Source: Aquibaculum sediminis
GTDB taxonomy: Bacteria > Pseudomonadota > Alphaproteobacteria > Kiloniellales > DSM-21159
Direction: 5' to 3'
DNA length: 64,000 bases
NCBI RefSeq assembly: GCF_040712085.1
Contig: NZ_JBFCVK010000012.1
Span: 51,008 to 115,007 of the forward strand
Below the pieces are notes generated by a model. That model worked only from the letters and a program-made list of their open reading frames with translations, searched no databases and had not been told where the DNA came from. This document shows, one piece after another, positions 9,935 through 17,507 of the stretch. Made by a program: the position numbers and the translations under genes. The stretch's first letter is position 1; each line of letters starts with the position of its first letter.

Positions 9935-10830
9935 CAGCTACGCTCTCGTTCCTTGGCGGCAACTCTCGGGTCGACCAGTTCGGCTTCGGCGAAGGGCAGG
10001 GGATAGCTGCCGATCAGCCAGCAGTGCTGAACCCGCCCGCCGCTCGTGTCCAGCAGGCGCTTCAGGCGCGGGTCGTCGCGCCCCACGAAATCGGCGACCT
10101 CCACCAGGAGGAGATAGCCCTCCGAGGGGCTGTCCCACAGCACCGTATCATGGACCGGCAGGTCGGCCTTTTCCACCAGGCTGCGCGCTGCGCTGCGACT
10201 TAGTTCCGATCCGGCCTCGAGGACCAGGAAACTGTGATCCGCACCCGAGGGCTCGGCATCGACCAGGCCAATGACCAGCGCTGTCTGGCCGGCGCCCGAC
10301 GGCGCCGCAGCCGGCGCAAAGGGCAGGTAGCCAATGATGCGCGGCACCTGCTTGCCCCCGCGCGCCAGATAGCGCCACCAGGCATCCGGCGCATCGCTGG
10401 CCGCCGGCGGCAGCAGCCCGATGCTGCATTCTTCCTCAACGACAGCGTTGATCACCTGCACCGCTGAGCCACGCTCCAGCACCGGGGTCAGCACGCCGAA
10501 ATGGTCGCGTGCCAGCCCAGTCAGGTTGCTGCCCGGCTCGGCGCTGTAGGCGGCCACGGCGAATGGCCCTTGCTGGGAGAGGGAGTCGGCCAGGATCTCG
10601 CGCCAAAGACGCACCAAAACGGCACGCGGCAACGGGCCCGCATGGCGCGCAACCAGGCGGCGGAGAACCTGCATTTCCCGCGCCAGGCGGAAGGAGGTCG
10701 GCCCTTTCGGCTTGGCATTGGCGATGGTGCGCGAAACCTGGGTGCGGCGCATCAGGAGATCGTGGATCTTGCTGTCGATCTCGTCGATCTCGCCACGCAA
10801 GCTGTCGAGGGATGGAGTGCTATCCATCAT
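9934..10830 (-). CDS. Chorismate mutase fused to a degenerate prephenate dehydratase/ACT-like region
   Basis: A 298-residue protein whose first 90 residues form an AroQ-type chorismate mutase (LRGEIDEIDSKIHDLLMRRTQVS, with the conserved Arg and Lys positions). The remaining 200 residues resemble PheA in layout: a VAAYSAEPGSNLTGLA...FG stretch like the start of prephenate dehydratase, then a C-terminal ACT-like part ending in HCWLIGSYPLPF. The dehydratase signature around a Thr-Arg-Phe triad is not visible, so that domain is probably inactive. The start could be ATG 10830 or ATG 10827; an alternative TTG at 10851 is less likely. It is the first gene of the operon with hisC and tyrC and is divergent from metX. 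Confidence 0.82.
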   Translation of the reverse strand: MMDSTPSLDSLRGEIDEIDSKIHDLLMRRTQVSRTIANAKPKGPTSFRLAREMQVLRRLVARHAGPLPRAVLVRLWREILADSLSQQGPFAVAAYSAEPGSNLTGLARDHFGVLTPVLERGSAVQVINAVVEEECSIGLLPPAASDAPDAWWRYLARGGKQVPRIIGYLPFAPAAAPSGAGQTALVIGLVDAEPSGADHSFLVLEAGSELSRSAARSLVEKADLPVHDTVLWDSPSEGYLLLVEVADFVGRDDPRLKRLLDTSGGRVQHCWLIGSYPLPFAEAELVDPRVAAKERERS

Positions 10831-10947
10831 TGTCCGGGATCTTGGTTCCAAGGGCGCCCAGTGTTAGTCGCAGAATCGACGAAAATCAAAGGAATCCCGC
10901 AACCTTTGCGCTGAACGGAAGCCGGGGCTGCTTCCCGGAAAGGGGCA

Positions 10948-10977
10948 TTGACAGAAAGGGGCGCCGCTTCCTTAGTG
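10948..10977 (+). promoter_or_regulatory. Candidate promoter of metX-metW
   Basis: TTGACA at 10948-10953 matches the -35 consensus perfectly. After an 18-bp spacer, TTAGTG at 10972-10977 is a weak -10 box. It lies about 60 nt before the metX start in the gap shared with the divergent chorismate mutase gene. I see no SAM-II type riboswitch in the remaining leader. Confidence 0.45.
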
Positions 10978-11035
10978 TGCGATCGTTCCGCCGTTTGCAC
11001 CCCGTTACACCAGAGTAGTCGCAGCTTCGCAGCCC

Positions 11036-12262
11036 ATGGCCGGTCCAAGCTCCTCGAAAACCCCGGAGATTCAGCGCGCCCTGCCCGGTCACCGGCTCGA
11101 AATCGGACCGGAGCGACCTCTGGAGCTGGACTGCGGTGCCACTCTTGCACCGGCGGTGCTCGCCTACCAGACCTATGGCGAGCTGAACGCCGAGCGCAGC
11201 AATGCCATCCTGGTCTTTCACGCGCTCACCGGCGACCAGTTCGCCGCCGAGGATCACCCGATCACCGGCCGGCCGGGCTGGTGGGAAGTGATGATCGGTC
11301 CGGGGCGGCCGCTCGACACCCGCCGCTATTTCATCATCTGCGTGAACGTACCCGGCGGCTGCATGGGTTCGACGGGGCCGAAGGAGATCAATCCAGCGAC
11401 CGGCGAGCCCTGGGGCCTCGATTTTCCCGTGGTGACCATCGCCGACATGGTGCGCGCACAATTGCGGGTGCTGGACGATCTGGGCATCGACAAGCTCTTC
11501 TGCGCCATCGGCGGCTCCATGGGTGGGATGCAGGCGCTGCAGATTGCGGCGCACCACCCCGAACGCGTGCACAGCGTCATCGCCATCGCTACGGCCGCCC
11601 ACCACAGCGCGCAGAACATCGCCTTTCACGAAATCGGCCGCCAGGCGATCATGGCCGACCCCGACTGGCGCGGAGGGCGCTATCTCGAGGCCGGCAGCGT
11701 GCCGCGCCGCGGCCTCGCGGTGGCGCGAATGACCGCCCATGTCACCTATCTCTCCGAGCCGGCGCTGCACCGCAAATTCGGCCGACGGCTCCAGGACCGC
11801 GGCGCGCTCAGCTATGGCTTCGACGCGGATTTCCAGGTGGAGAGTTACCTGCGCTACCAGGGCGCCAGCTTCGTCGAGCGCTTCGATGCGAACTCCTACC
11901 TCTACATCACCCGGGCCATGGACTACTTCGATCTCGCCGCCGACCATGCCGGCGTGCTGGCCGGGGCCTTCCGTGACTCGCCGGTGCGCTTTTGCCTGGT
12001 CTCCTTCACCAGCGACTGGCTCTTCCCGACGGCCGAGGCCAAGCGCGTGGTGCACGCCCTTAACGCCGTCGCCGCCGACGTCAGCTTCGTGGAGATCGAA
12101 AGCGACAAGGGACACGATGCCTTCCTGCTGAACGAGCCCGAGTTCCACGCCACGCTGCACGGCTTCCTCAACGGCTCGGCGGAACGGCTCGACCTGCCGA
12201 CAGGAGACCTGATTCCCCTCGAGCTGGGCGAACGAGACCCGAGCGAAGAGCGGATCTCATGA
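11036..12262 (+). CDS. metX: Homoserine O-acetyltransferase
   Basis: A 408-residue alpha/beta hydrolase that transfers an acetyl or succinyl group to homoserine, the first step of methionine synthesis. Family marks are LAYQTYGELN, FHALTGDQ, the VNVPGGCMGSTGP segment near residue 104, the nucleophile elbow Ser161 in IGGSMGGMQALQ, Asp near 326 in FTSDWLFP and His near 360 in DKGHDAFLL. Its stop overlaps the metW start (ATGA, 12259-12262), the usual metX-metW arrangement. The metC and cysK genes about 40 kb away belong to the same sulfur amino-acid network. Confidence 0.95.
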   Translation: MAGPSSSKTPEIQRALPGHRLEIGPERPLELDCGATLAPAVLAYQTYGELNAERSNAILVFHALTGDQFAAEDHPITGRPGWWEVMIGPGRPLDTRRYFIICVNVPGGCMGSTGPKEINPATGEPWGLDFPVVTIADMVRAQLRVLDDLGIDKLFCAIGGSMGGMQALQIAAHHPERVHSVIAIATAAHHSAQNIAFHEIGRQAIMADPDWRGGRYLEAGSVPRRGLAVARMTAHVTYLSEPALHRKFGRRLQDRGALSYGFDADFQVESYLRYQGASFVERFDANSYLYITRAMDYFDLAADHAGVLAGAFRDSPVRFCLVSFTSDWLFPTAEAKRVVHALNAVAADVSFVEIESDKGHDAFLLNEPEFHATLHGFLNGSAERLDLPTGDLIPLELGERDPSEERIS

Positions 12263-12900
12263 GCCGACCGCAACCTCTCTCCGTGCCAGCACCGGGCAGC
12301 CTCGGGCGTTCGGACCTTCGGCTGATCGCCGAGCTGATCGAGCCCGGAAGCCGGGTGCTCGACATCGGCTGCGGCGACGGCATGCTGCTGGAGTTCCTGG
12401 TGCGGGAAAAGTCGGTCGTCGGACGCGGCATGGAGCTGAGCCAGGAAGGCGTGAACGCTTCGGTCGCGCGCGGTCTTTCCGTGGTGCAGGGCGATGCGGA
12501 CACCGCGCTGTCCCATTATCCGGACGGCGCTTTCGATGTCGCCGTGCTGAGCAAGACCCTGCAGGCGACCCGTGACCCGCGCGCCGTCCTGCGGCAGCTG
12601 GTGCGCATTGGCCGGCGTGCCATCGTTTCCTTCCCGAACTTCGGCTACTGGCGCATCCGCCTGTCCCTGCTGCTGCACGGCCGCATGCCGCAAACGCCCT
12701 CGTTGCCCGAAGCCTGGTACGAGACGCAGAACATCCACCTCTGCACCCTGCTGGACTTCCTGTCGCTGTGCCGCGAGGAAGGGATTGCCGTGGACCATGC
12801 CTTCACGGTGCGCGACGACGGCACGCCGAAAGAGATCACCTCGCCCACGCTGGCCAACCTCCTGGGACAGGACGGAGTGTTCCTTCTAAGACGCGATTGA
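12259..12900 (+). CDS. metW: Methionine biosynthesis protein MetW
   Basis: A 213-residue methyltransferase-fold protein with the SAM-binding loop VLDIGCGDGMLLEFL near residue 34 and the MetW-specific stretch SFPNFGYWRIR. MetW works together with MetX in homoserine acylation in many proteobacteria and is almost always encoded directly after metX, as here with a 4-nt overlap. Length and C-terminus (LGQDGVFLLRRD) fit the family. A true methyl-transfer activity has not been needed to explain its role in related species. Confidence 0.93.
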   Translation: MSRPQPLSVPAPGSLGRSDLRLIAELIEPGSRVLDIGCGDGMLLEFLVREKSVVGRGMELSQEGVNASVARGLSVVQGDADTALSHYPDGAFDVAVLSKTLQATRDPRAVLRQLVRIGRRAIVSFPNFGYWRIRLSLLLHGRMPQTPSLPEAWYETQNIHLCTLLDFLSLCREEGIAVDHAFTVRDDGTPKEITSPTLANLLGQDGVFLLRRD

Positions 12901-12939
12901 AAGACCGTCCAATGAGGGACGCACAGTGAGGGACCGGGC

Positions 12940-13767
12940 ATGACCGCGGGGCAATCGGCGTGGCGTGAGAAGCTGCGGGCGCTGGTCGAGCACCCGCGCA
13001 CCCAGCGCACGATCATGGCGCTGATCGTCATCAACGCGGTGGTGCTGGGCCTGGAAACCAGTGCCACGGCGCGCGAAACCGCCGGCGACCTGCTGCGCCT
13101 GCTCGACAGCCTGATCCTGGCCGTCTTCGTCGCCGAACTGAGTGCGAAGATGCTGGTCTACGGCCGGCGCTTCGTCCGCGACCCCTGGAACATTTTCGAC
13201 TTCCTTGTGGTGGCCGTGGCGCTGGTGCCGGCCACCGGCAACCTCTCGGTCCTGCGCGCGCTGCGCGTGCTGCGCGTCATGCGCCTCGTCTCCGGCATCC
13301 CCTCGATGCGCCGCGTGGTGGGCGCGCTGCTGAGCGCAATCCCCGGCATGGGCTCGATCGTAGCCCTGCTCGCCCTGGTCTATTACGTCTTCGCCGTCAT
13401 CGCCACGCGGCTCTACGGTGCCAGCTTTCCGGAGTGGTTCGGCACAATCGGCGCCTCATCCTACTCGCTGTTCCAGATCATGACTCTGGAATCCTGGTCC
13501 ATGGGCATCGTGCGGCCGGTGATGGAAACCTATCCCATCGCCTGGCTCTTCTTCGTGCCCTTCATCATGCTGACCTCCTTCACCGTGCTGAACCTCTTCA
13601 TCGGCATCATTGTCGACGCCATGCAGAGCCAGCACCAATCGGAAATCGAGGCCGAGCGCGAACAGGCCCACGCCGATGCCGCGGCCATCCTGGAAGAGCT
13701 GCGCAGCCTGCGCCAGGAGGTGGCAGAGATGCGCCAGGAGCGGCGACCGGAGGATCAGAGGCAGTAG
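12940..13767 (+). CDS. NaChBac-type voltage-gated sodium channel
   Basis: A 275-residue six-TM ion channel subunit. The S4 voltage sensor has arginines at 106, 109, 112 and 115 (LRALRVLRVMR). The pore between S5 and S6 carries the selectivity filter TLESWSM at 182-188, nearly identical to the TLESWAS of NaChBac, so Na+ selectivity is likely. S6 ends in VLNLFIGIIVDAM, and residues 231-268 form a charged, helical C-terminal tail that should make the tetramer coiled coil. S3 contains DPWNIFDFLVV. Such channels occur mainly in marine, alkaliphilic or halophilic bacteria. It stands alone 39 nt after metW with no evident functional partner. Confidence 0.92.
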   Translation: MTAGQSAWREKLRALVEHPRTQRTIMALIVINAVVLGLETSATARETAGDLLRLLDSLILAVFVAELSAKMLVYGRRFVRDPWNIFDFLVVAVALVPATGNLSVLRALRVLRVMRLVSGIPSMRRVVGALLSAIPGMGSIVALLALVYYVFAVIATRLYGASFPEWFGTIGASSYSLFQIMTLESWSMGIVRPVMETYPIAWLFFVPFIMLTSFTVLNLFIGIIVDAMQSQHQSEIEAEREQAHADAAAILEELRSLRQEVAEMRQERRPEDQRQ

Positions 13768-14069
13768 GGCGGCTTCGGCACGTGTTGACGATTTCCGTGT
13801 TCTGCTCGGCAGCTCAACGCCGGAAATTCGGCCCCCTACCCCCCCGCTGCACGGTGATTGATCCGGGAGGAACCGCTTACCACGGCCGTCATCGCGAGGA
13901 GGCGAAGCCGACGCGGCGATCCAGGGCCATTGGCTCGCGGCCCTGGACTGCCGCGCTCCCGCTGGTCGCTCGCAGTGACGGTGGTTAAGGCGTTGCCGGC
14001 GCTGCATTGGTGCGAGAGAGGGGCCCTTTGCGAGCCACGTTCATCGCGCGCCGCCGCCAGCCGGCGCCC
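13768..14069. other. 302-bp intergenic region between convergent channel and aspS genes
   Basis: No credible gene is visible here. The main content is the 94-bp palindromic element at 13887-13980; the rest is unremarkable GC-rich sequence. Confidence 0.7.
13887..13980. repeat. 94-bp palindromic intergenic repeat
   Basis: The outer ends CGTCA/TGACG and GCGAG/CTCGC pair. The centre forms a perfect 9-bp stem TCCAGGGCC (13920-13928) and GGCCCTGGA (13939-13947), extended by GCGGC/GCCGC after a 2-nt mismatch. Similar palindromes with CGTCATCGCGAGGAGG-like ends are widespread between genes in alphaproteobacterial genomes, so this is probably a dispersed repeat of that kind. No second copy is visible in this window. 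Confidence 0.65.
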
Positions 14070-15860
14070 TCAGCCCTCCTTCACGACCTTCGGGGGCAGG
14101 GCCAGCTTGAGGTGCAGTTCCTTCAGGCGCTCCGCCGGCACTTCGGCCGGGGCCGCCATCATCAGGTCTTCCGCGCGCTGGTTCATCGGGAAGAGGATGA
14201 CCTCGCGGATATTGGGCTCGTCGGCCAGCAGCATGACGATGCGGTCGATGCCCGGTGCCGAGCCACCATGCGGCGGCGCGCCGTAGCGGAAGGCATTGAA
14301 CAGGCCGCCGAAGCGCGCCTCCACCTCTTCCTTGCCGTAGCCGGCAATCTCGAAGGCCTTGATCATCACTTCCGGCAGATGGTTCCGGATCGCGCCGGAG
14401 GAGAGCTCCACGCCGTTGCAGACGATGTCGTACTGGAAGGCCTTGATGGTGAGCGGGTCCTGGGTCTCCAGGGCCTCCAGCCCGCCCTGGGGCATGGAGA
14501 AGGGGTTGTGGGAGAACTCGATCTGCCCCGTCTCCTCGTCCCGCTCGTACATCGGGAAGTCGACGATCCAGCAGAACTTGAAGACTCCGCTTTCGATCAG
14601 CTCCAGTTCCTGGCCGACGCGGGTGCGCGCCTGGCCGGCGAAGGCAGCGAATTTCTTCGGCAGTCCGGCGACGAAGAAAACGGCATCGCCGTCCTTGAGC
14701 CCAAGCTGCTCGCGGATCGCGGCCGTGCGCTGCGGGCCGATGTTCTTGGCAACGGGCCCGGCACCCTCGCCCTCGCGGAAGAAGATGTAGCCCAGACCCG
14801 GCTGCCCCTCGCCCTGGGCCCAGGAGTTCATGCGATCACAGAAAGCTCGGCTGCCGCCACCGGGTGCGGGAATGGCCCAGACCTCGACCTGCGGATCCTT
14901 CTCGATCATGCCGGCAAAGATCTTGAAGCCGGAACCGGCAAAGTGCTCGGTCACCGCCTGCATTTCGATGGGGTTGCGCAGGTCGGGCTTGTCGGAGCCG
15001 TACTTGCGCATGGCCTCGTCGAAGGGAATGCGCGGGAAGGGCGCCGGGGAGACCTTGCGGCCGTCGGCGAACTCCTCGAAGACCCCATGCAGCACCGGCT
15101 CGATGGCGGCGAAGACGTCCTCTTGCGTGACGAAGCTCATCTCGAAGTCGAGCTGGTAGAACTCGCCCGGTGAGCGGTCGGCGCGGCTGTCCTCGTCCCG
15201 GAAACAGGGCGCGATCTGGAAGTAGCGGTCGAAGCCCGCCACCATGACCAGCTGCTTGAACATCTGCGGCGCCTGCGGCAGGGCGTAGAACTTGCCCGGG
15301 TGCAGGCGGCTGGGCACCAAGAAGTCGCGCGCGCCTTCGGGGCTAGAGGCGGTGAGGATCGGCGTCTGAAACTCGACGAAATCCTGCTCGATCATCCGGC
15401 GCCGGATCGAATTGATCACATTGCCGCGCAAAACGATCTTGCGCTGCATCTTCTCACGGCGCAGGTCGAGGTAGCGGTAGCGCAGACGGATGTCCTCGCC
15501 GGCATCCTCTTCCGAGTTGACCTGCAGCGGCAGGAGGTCGGCCCGGGACTGCAGCGTGAAGGCCTCGATGCGCAGTTCCACCGCGCCCGTGGGCACCTTC
15601 GGATTGACCGTTTCCGCCGAGCGCTCGACCACCGTACCGGTGATGGTCACCACGCTCTCCGGCCGCGCAGCCTCGACCTCTGCGAAGATCGGGGACGACA
15701 CGTCCACCACGCACTGGGTGATCCCGAAGTGGTCGCGCAGGTCCACGAAAAGCAGCTGACCATGGTCGCGCTTGCGATGGATCCAGCCGGACAGGCGCGC
15801 TTGCGTGCCGGCATCGGAGGCGCGCAGTTCACCGCAGGTGTGGGTACGATAGGCGTGCAT
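14070..15860 (-). CDS. aspS: Aspartyl-tRNA synthetase
   Basis: A 596-residue class II aminoacyl-tRNA synthetase. It begins with the anticodon-binding OB fold (GWIHRKRDHGQLLFVDLRD), then the catalytic domain with motif 2 (FRDEDSRADRSPGEFYQLD), a bacterial GAD-type insertion in the middle, and motif 3 near the C-terminus (GGSAPGIDRIVMLLADE). Length fits bacterial AspRS. Whether it charges only tRNA-Asp or also tRNA-Asn depends on residues I did not assess; many alphaproteobacteria use a non-discriminating form with GatCAB. A GC hairpin lies 28 nt upstream of the start. Confidence 0.97.
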   Translation of the reverse strand: MHAYRTHTCGELRASDAGTQARLSGWIHRKRDHGQLLFVDLRDHFGITQCVVDVSSPIFAEVEAARPESVVTITGTVVERSAETVNPKVPTGAVELRIEAFTLQSRADLLPLQVNSEEDAGEDIRLRYRYLDLRREKMQRKIVLRGNVINSIRRRMIEQDFVEFQTPILTASSPEGARDFLVPSRLHPGKFYALPQAPQMFKQLVMVAGFDRYFQIAPCFRDEDSRADRSPGEFYQLDFEMSFVTQEDVFAAIEPVLHGVFEEFADGRKVSPAPFPRIPFDEAMRKYGSDKPDLRNPIEMQAVTEHFAGSGFKIFAGMIEKDPQVEVWAIPAPGGGSRAFCDRMNSWAQGEGQPGLGYIFFREGEGAGPVAKNIGPQRTAAIREQLGLKDGDAVFFVAGLPKKFAAFAGQARTRVGQELELIESGVFKFCWIVDFPMYERDEETGQIEFSHNPFSMPQGGLEALETQDPLTIKAFQYDIVCNGVELSSGAIRNHLPEVMIKAFEIAGYGKEEVEARFGGLFNAFRYGAPPHGGSAPGIDRIVMLLADEPNIREVILFPMNQRAEDLMMAAPAEVPAERLKELHLKLALPPKVVKEG

Positions 15861-15887
15861 TGGCTTTTCCGTTTCGAAGGGCTCCGC

Positions 15888-15910
15888 GCCTGCCCCGTGA
15901 GCGGGCAGGC
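15888..15910 (-). promoter_or_regulatory. Hairpin in the aspS leader
   Basis: GCCTGCCC (15888-15895) and GGGCAGGC (15903-15910) form a perfect 8-bp stem with a 7-nt loop, 28 nt upstream of the aspS start. Position suggests a 5' leader structure, but I see no T-box or other known element. Confidence 0.35.
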
Positions 15911-15955
15911 AACCGGCTGTTCAGCCGCGAATGATGCTGGATCGTCTTGCAGTCA

Positions 15956-15979
15956 ATCGGCTCGCCAAGCGACCCCGAT
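15956..15979. repeat. Degenerate REP-like hairpin
   Basis: ATCGGc-TCGC-caa-GCGA-cc-CCGAT has the same TCGC/GCGA core and spacing as the palindromes at 7824 and 39449, with shorter arms. It may be a decayed member of that family or chance. Confidence 0.3.
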
Positions 15980-16290
15980 CGAAAGCGTCCTGTTCCAGGC
16001 CCCGACCCCACGCCGCACAAGGCTGCGCGCGCGTCGAAAAGGCGGCGGCAAGAGGCAACGAGCGGCGGGTGTTTGTCAAGGATCGGGGCACAGGGAGGGG
16101 TCCCCACGGTGGAATTGTCGATGCACGAAGCAACGCCGCCGTCCCACAGCATGTCGACGCGCCCTCGTCGCTGATGCTGAATCAAGTAGGTCCGAAGGGT
16201 GAGCGCAAAATCGATTACAGCCAAACATTGGTGTACAAATAGTTCACTGCCAAAGGCTCACCGCGATCTTGACTGGCTGCTGATCAACGG

Positions 16291-16319
16291 TTGTGAGCAG
16301 TTGCACCGACAGGTTATAG
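16291..16319 (+). promoter_or_regulatory. Candidate promoter of the TAXI TRAP operon
   Basis: TTGTGA at 16291-16296 and TTATAG at 16314-16319 are separated by exactly 17 bp and lie about 42 nt before the receptor start, in a locally AT-rich stretch. A Shine-Dalgarno sequence (GGGAGG) follows just before the ATG. Confidence 0.5.
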
Positions 16320-16360
16320 TTCCTGAACCAACAGGATTTGCATAACATTGGGAGGCTGGC

Positions 16361-17395
16361 ATGAAACATCCGATTCTAACTCTGGCAGCGGGCGTTGCCG
16401 CGGTCGGGCTGAGCGGGGGCCTCATGTCCTCACCGGCCACGGCCCAGGACACTCAGGAAATCCGCTGGGCGACGTCCTCTGTGGGCTCGGCCGGTCACCG
16501 TGCGCTGGTGAGCCTGTCCCAGCTCCTGAATAGCAACATGGATGAGATCTCCATCACCGTGATGCCGACCCCCGGGGCAGCGGCCTCTGTGCGTGGCTTC
16601 TCGGCGGGACAGTTCGACGGCTACTACGGCGCCGACGTCGCCTTCCACGAGATTGCCGGCGACACCGGCCGCTACGCAGGCTTCGAGCCGGGCGAGAACG
16701 AGCTCACCCAGTCCTTCTGGGCCTACACGCTGGAGATGGGCCTGGGCGTGCGCGCCGAAGACATCGACGAGTTCGAGGGCTGGCGCTCGCTGAGCGGCCG
16801 CCCCGTCTTCACCAGCCCGGCGCCCTGGGACACGCGCGCGGCTCTTGAGCGCGCAATGAACGTCCTCGAGGTCGGCCACGAGTATGTGGAGCTCGACACC
16901 GGCCTGACGGCCCAGTCGCTCCAGAACGGCACGGTCGATGCCTTCTCGATCTACACGGCCGGTGAAGCGAGTGCCTCCCCCTGGGTGCAGGAAGCGCTCA
17001 TGAGCACGGACGTCCACGTCCTCAACCCCAGCGATGAGGAAATCCAAGAACTCGCGGATGCGGGCATCCAGGTGGTCCGTGTCAGTGCCGATGCCTACGA
17101 CAATGCCATTGGCGCCGACGAGGTGGTGGCCGTCCCCTTCTATTACGGCTTCCATGTCGGCATGAATGTGGACGCCGACACGGTCTACCGCATGCTTGAG
17201 GTGGTCGAGGAGAATGTCGACGAGCTTGTCGCGGCGGACCCCGGCCTGTCCCAGCTGCAGGAGGATCTCGTCGGCATGCAGGTGCGCGGCATCGAGTCCA
17301 TCGGCGATGCTGCCCCGATCCATCCGGGGCTGGCCCGCTTCCTCCAGGACCGCGACGCCTGGAACGAGGATTGGGACGACCGCATCGCGGAATGA
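16361..17395 (+). CDS. TAXI-family TRAP transporter solute-binding receptor
   Basis: A 344-residue periplasmic protein. A Sec signal peptide (residues 1-29, ending in PATAQ) is followed by the TAXI fold opening with IRWATSSVGSAGHRALVSLSQLL. It delivers a solute to the membrane TRAP permease encoded next. Family members have been linked to glutamate, other carboxylates and unknown ligands; the ligand here is not predictable. The start has GGGAGG about 8 nt upstream and a promoter at 16291. A strong hairpin separates it from the permease gene, which would favour higher receptor than permease levels. Confidence 0.9.
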   Translation: MKHPILTLAAGVAAVGLSGGLMSSPATAQDTQEIRWATSSVGSAGHRALVSLSQLLNSNMDEISITVMPTPGAAASVRGFSAGQFDGYYGADVAFHEIAGDTGRYAGFEPGENELTQSFWAYTLEMGLGVRAEDIDEFEGWRSLSGRPVFTSPAPWDTRAALERAMNVLEVGHEYVELDTGLTAQSLQNGTVDAFSIYTAGEASASPWVQEALMSTDVHVLNPSDEEIQELADAGIQVVRVSADAYDNAIGADEVVAVPFYYGFHVGMNVDADTVYRMLEVVEENVDELVAADPGLSQLQEDLVGMQVRGIESIGDAAPIHPGLARFLQDRDAWNEDWDDRIAE

Positions 17396-17439
17396 GTAGC
17401 CTTACCGTGTATAGGGCGCACAGCGCCCGCTGCTGAGAC

Positions 17440-17470
17440 ACCGCCCCCGGTCCGATCGGCCGGGGGCGGT
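17440..17470 (+). terminator. Strong hairpin between TAXI receptor and permease
   Basis: ACCGCCCCCGG (17440-17450) and CCGGGGGCGGT (17460-17470) make a perfect 11-bp GC stem with a 9-nt loop. Only two T residues follow, so it may be a partial terminator or an mRNA-stabilising end that lets some transcripts continue into the permease gene 37 nt further on. Confidence 0.6.
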
Positions 17471-17507
17471 TGAATCTGATCCCACCAGCCGCAAGAGACA
17501 CAAGAGG

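Larger units (their letters stand above)
15861..16360. other. 500-bp intergenic region between divergent aspS and TAXI receptor genes
   Basis: Open frames on both strands here have no recognisable features and are not called. The region holds a GC hairpin near aspS (15888-15910), a degenerate REP-like hairpin (15956-15979), TTGGTGTACAA at 16228-16238 that resembles a GntR-type operator half, and a good promoter for the TAXI gene (16291-16319). The last 150 bp are clearly more AT-rich than the surroundings. Confidence 0.6.

Noticed and set aside
15829..16224. 131-codon minus-strand open frame between aspS and the TAXI receptor
   Set aside because: It overlaps the aspS start, has no ribosome-binding site or family features, and its composition looks noncoding.
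16228..16238. GntR-type operator before the TAXI operon
   Set aside because: TTGGTGTACAA resembles such a site, but it is a single imperfect palindrome far upstream of the promoter and no GntR gene is adjacent.
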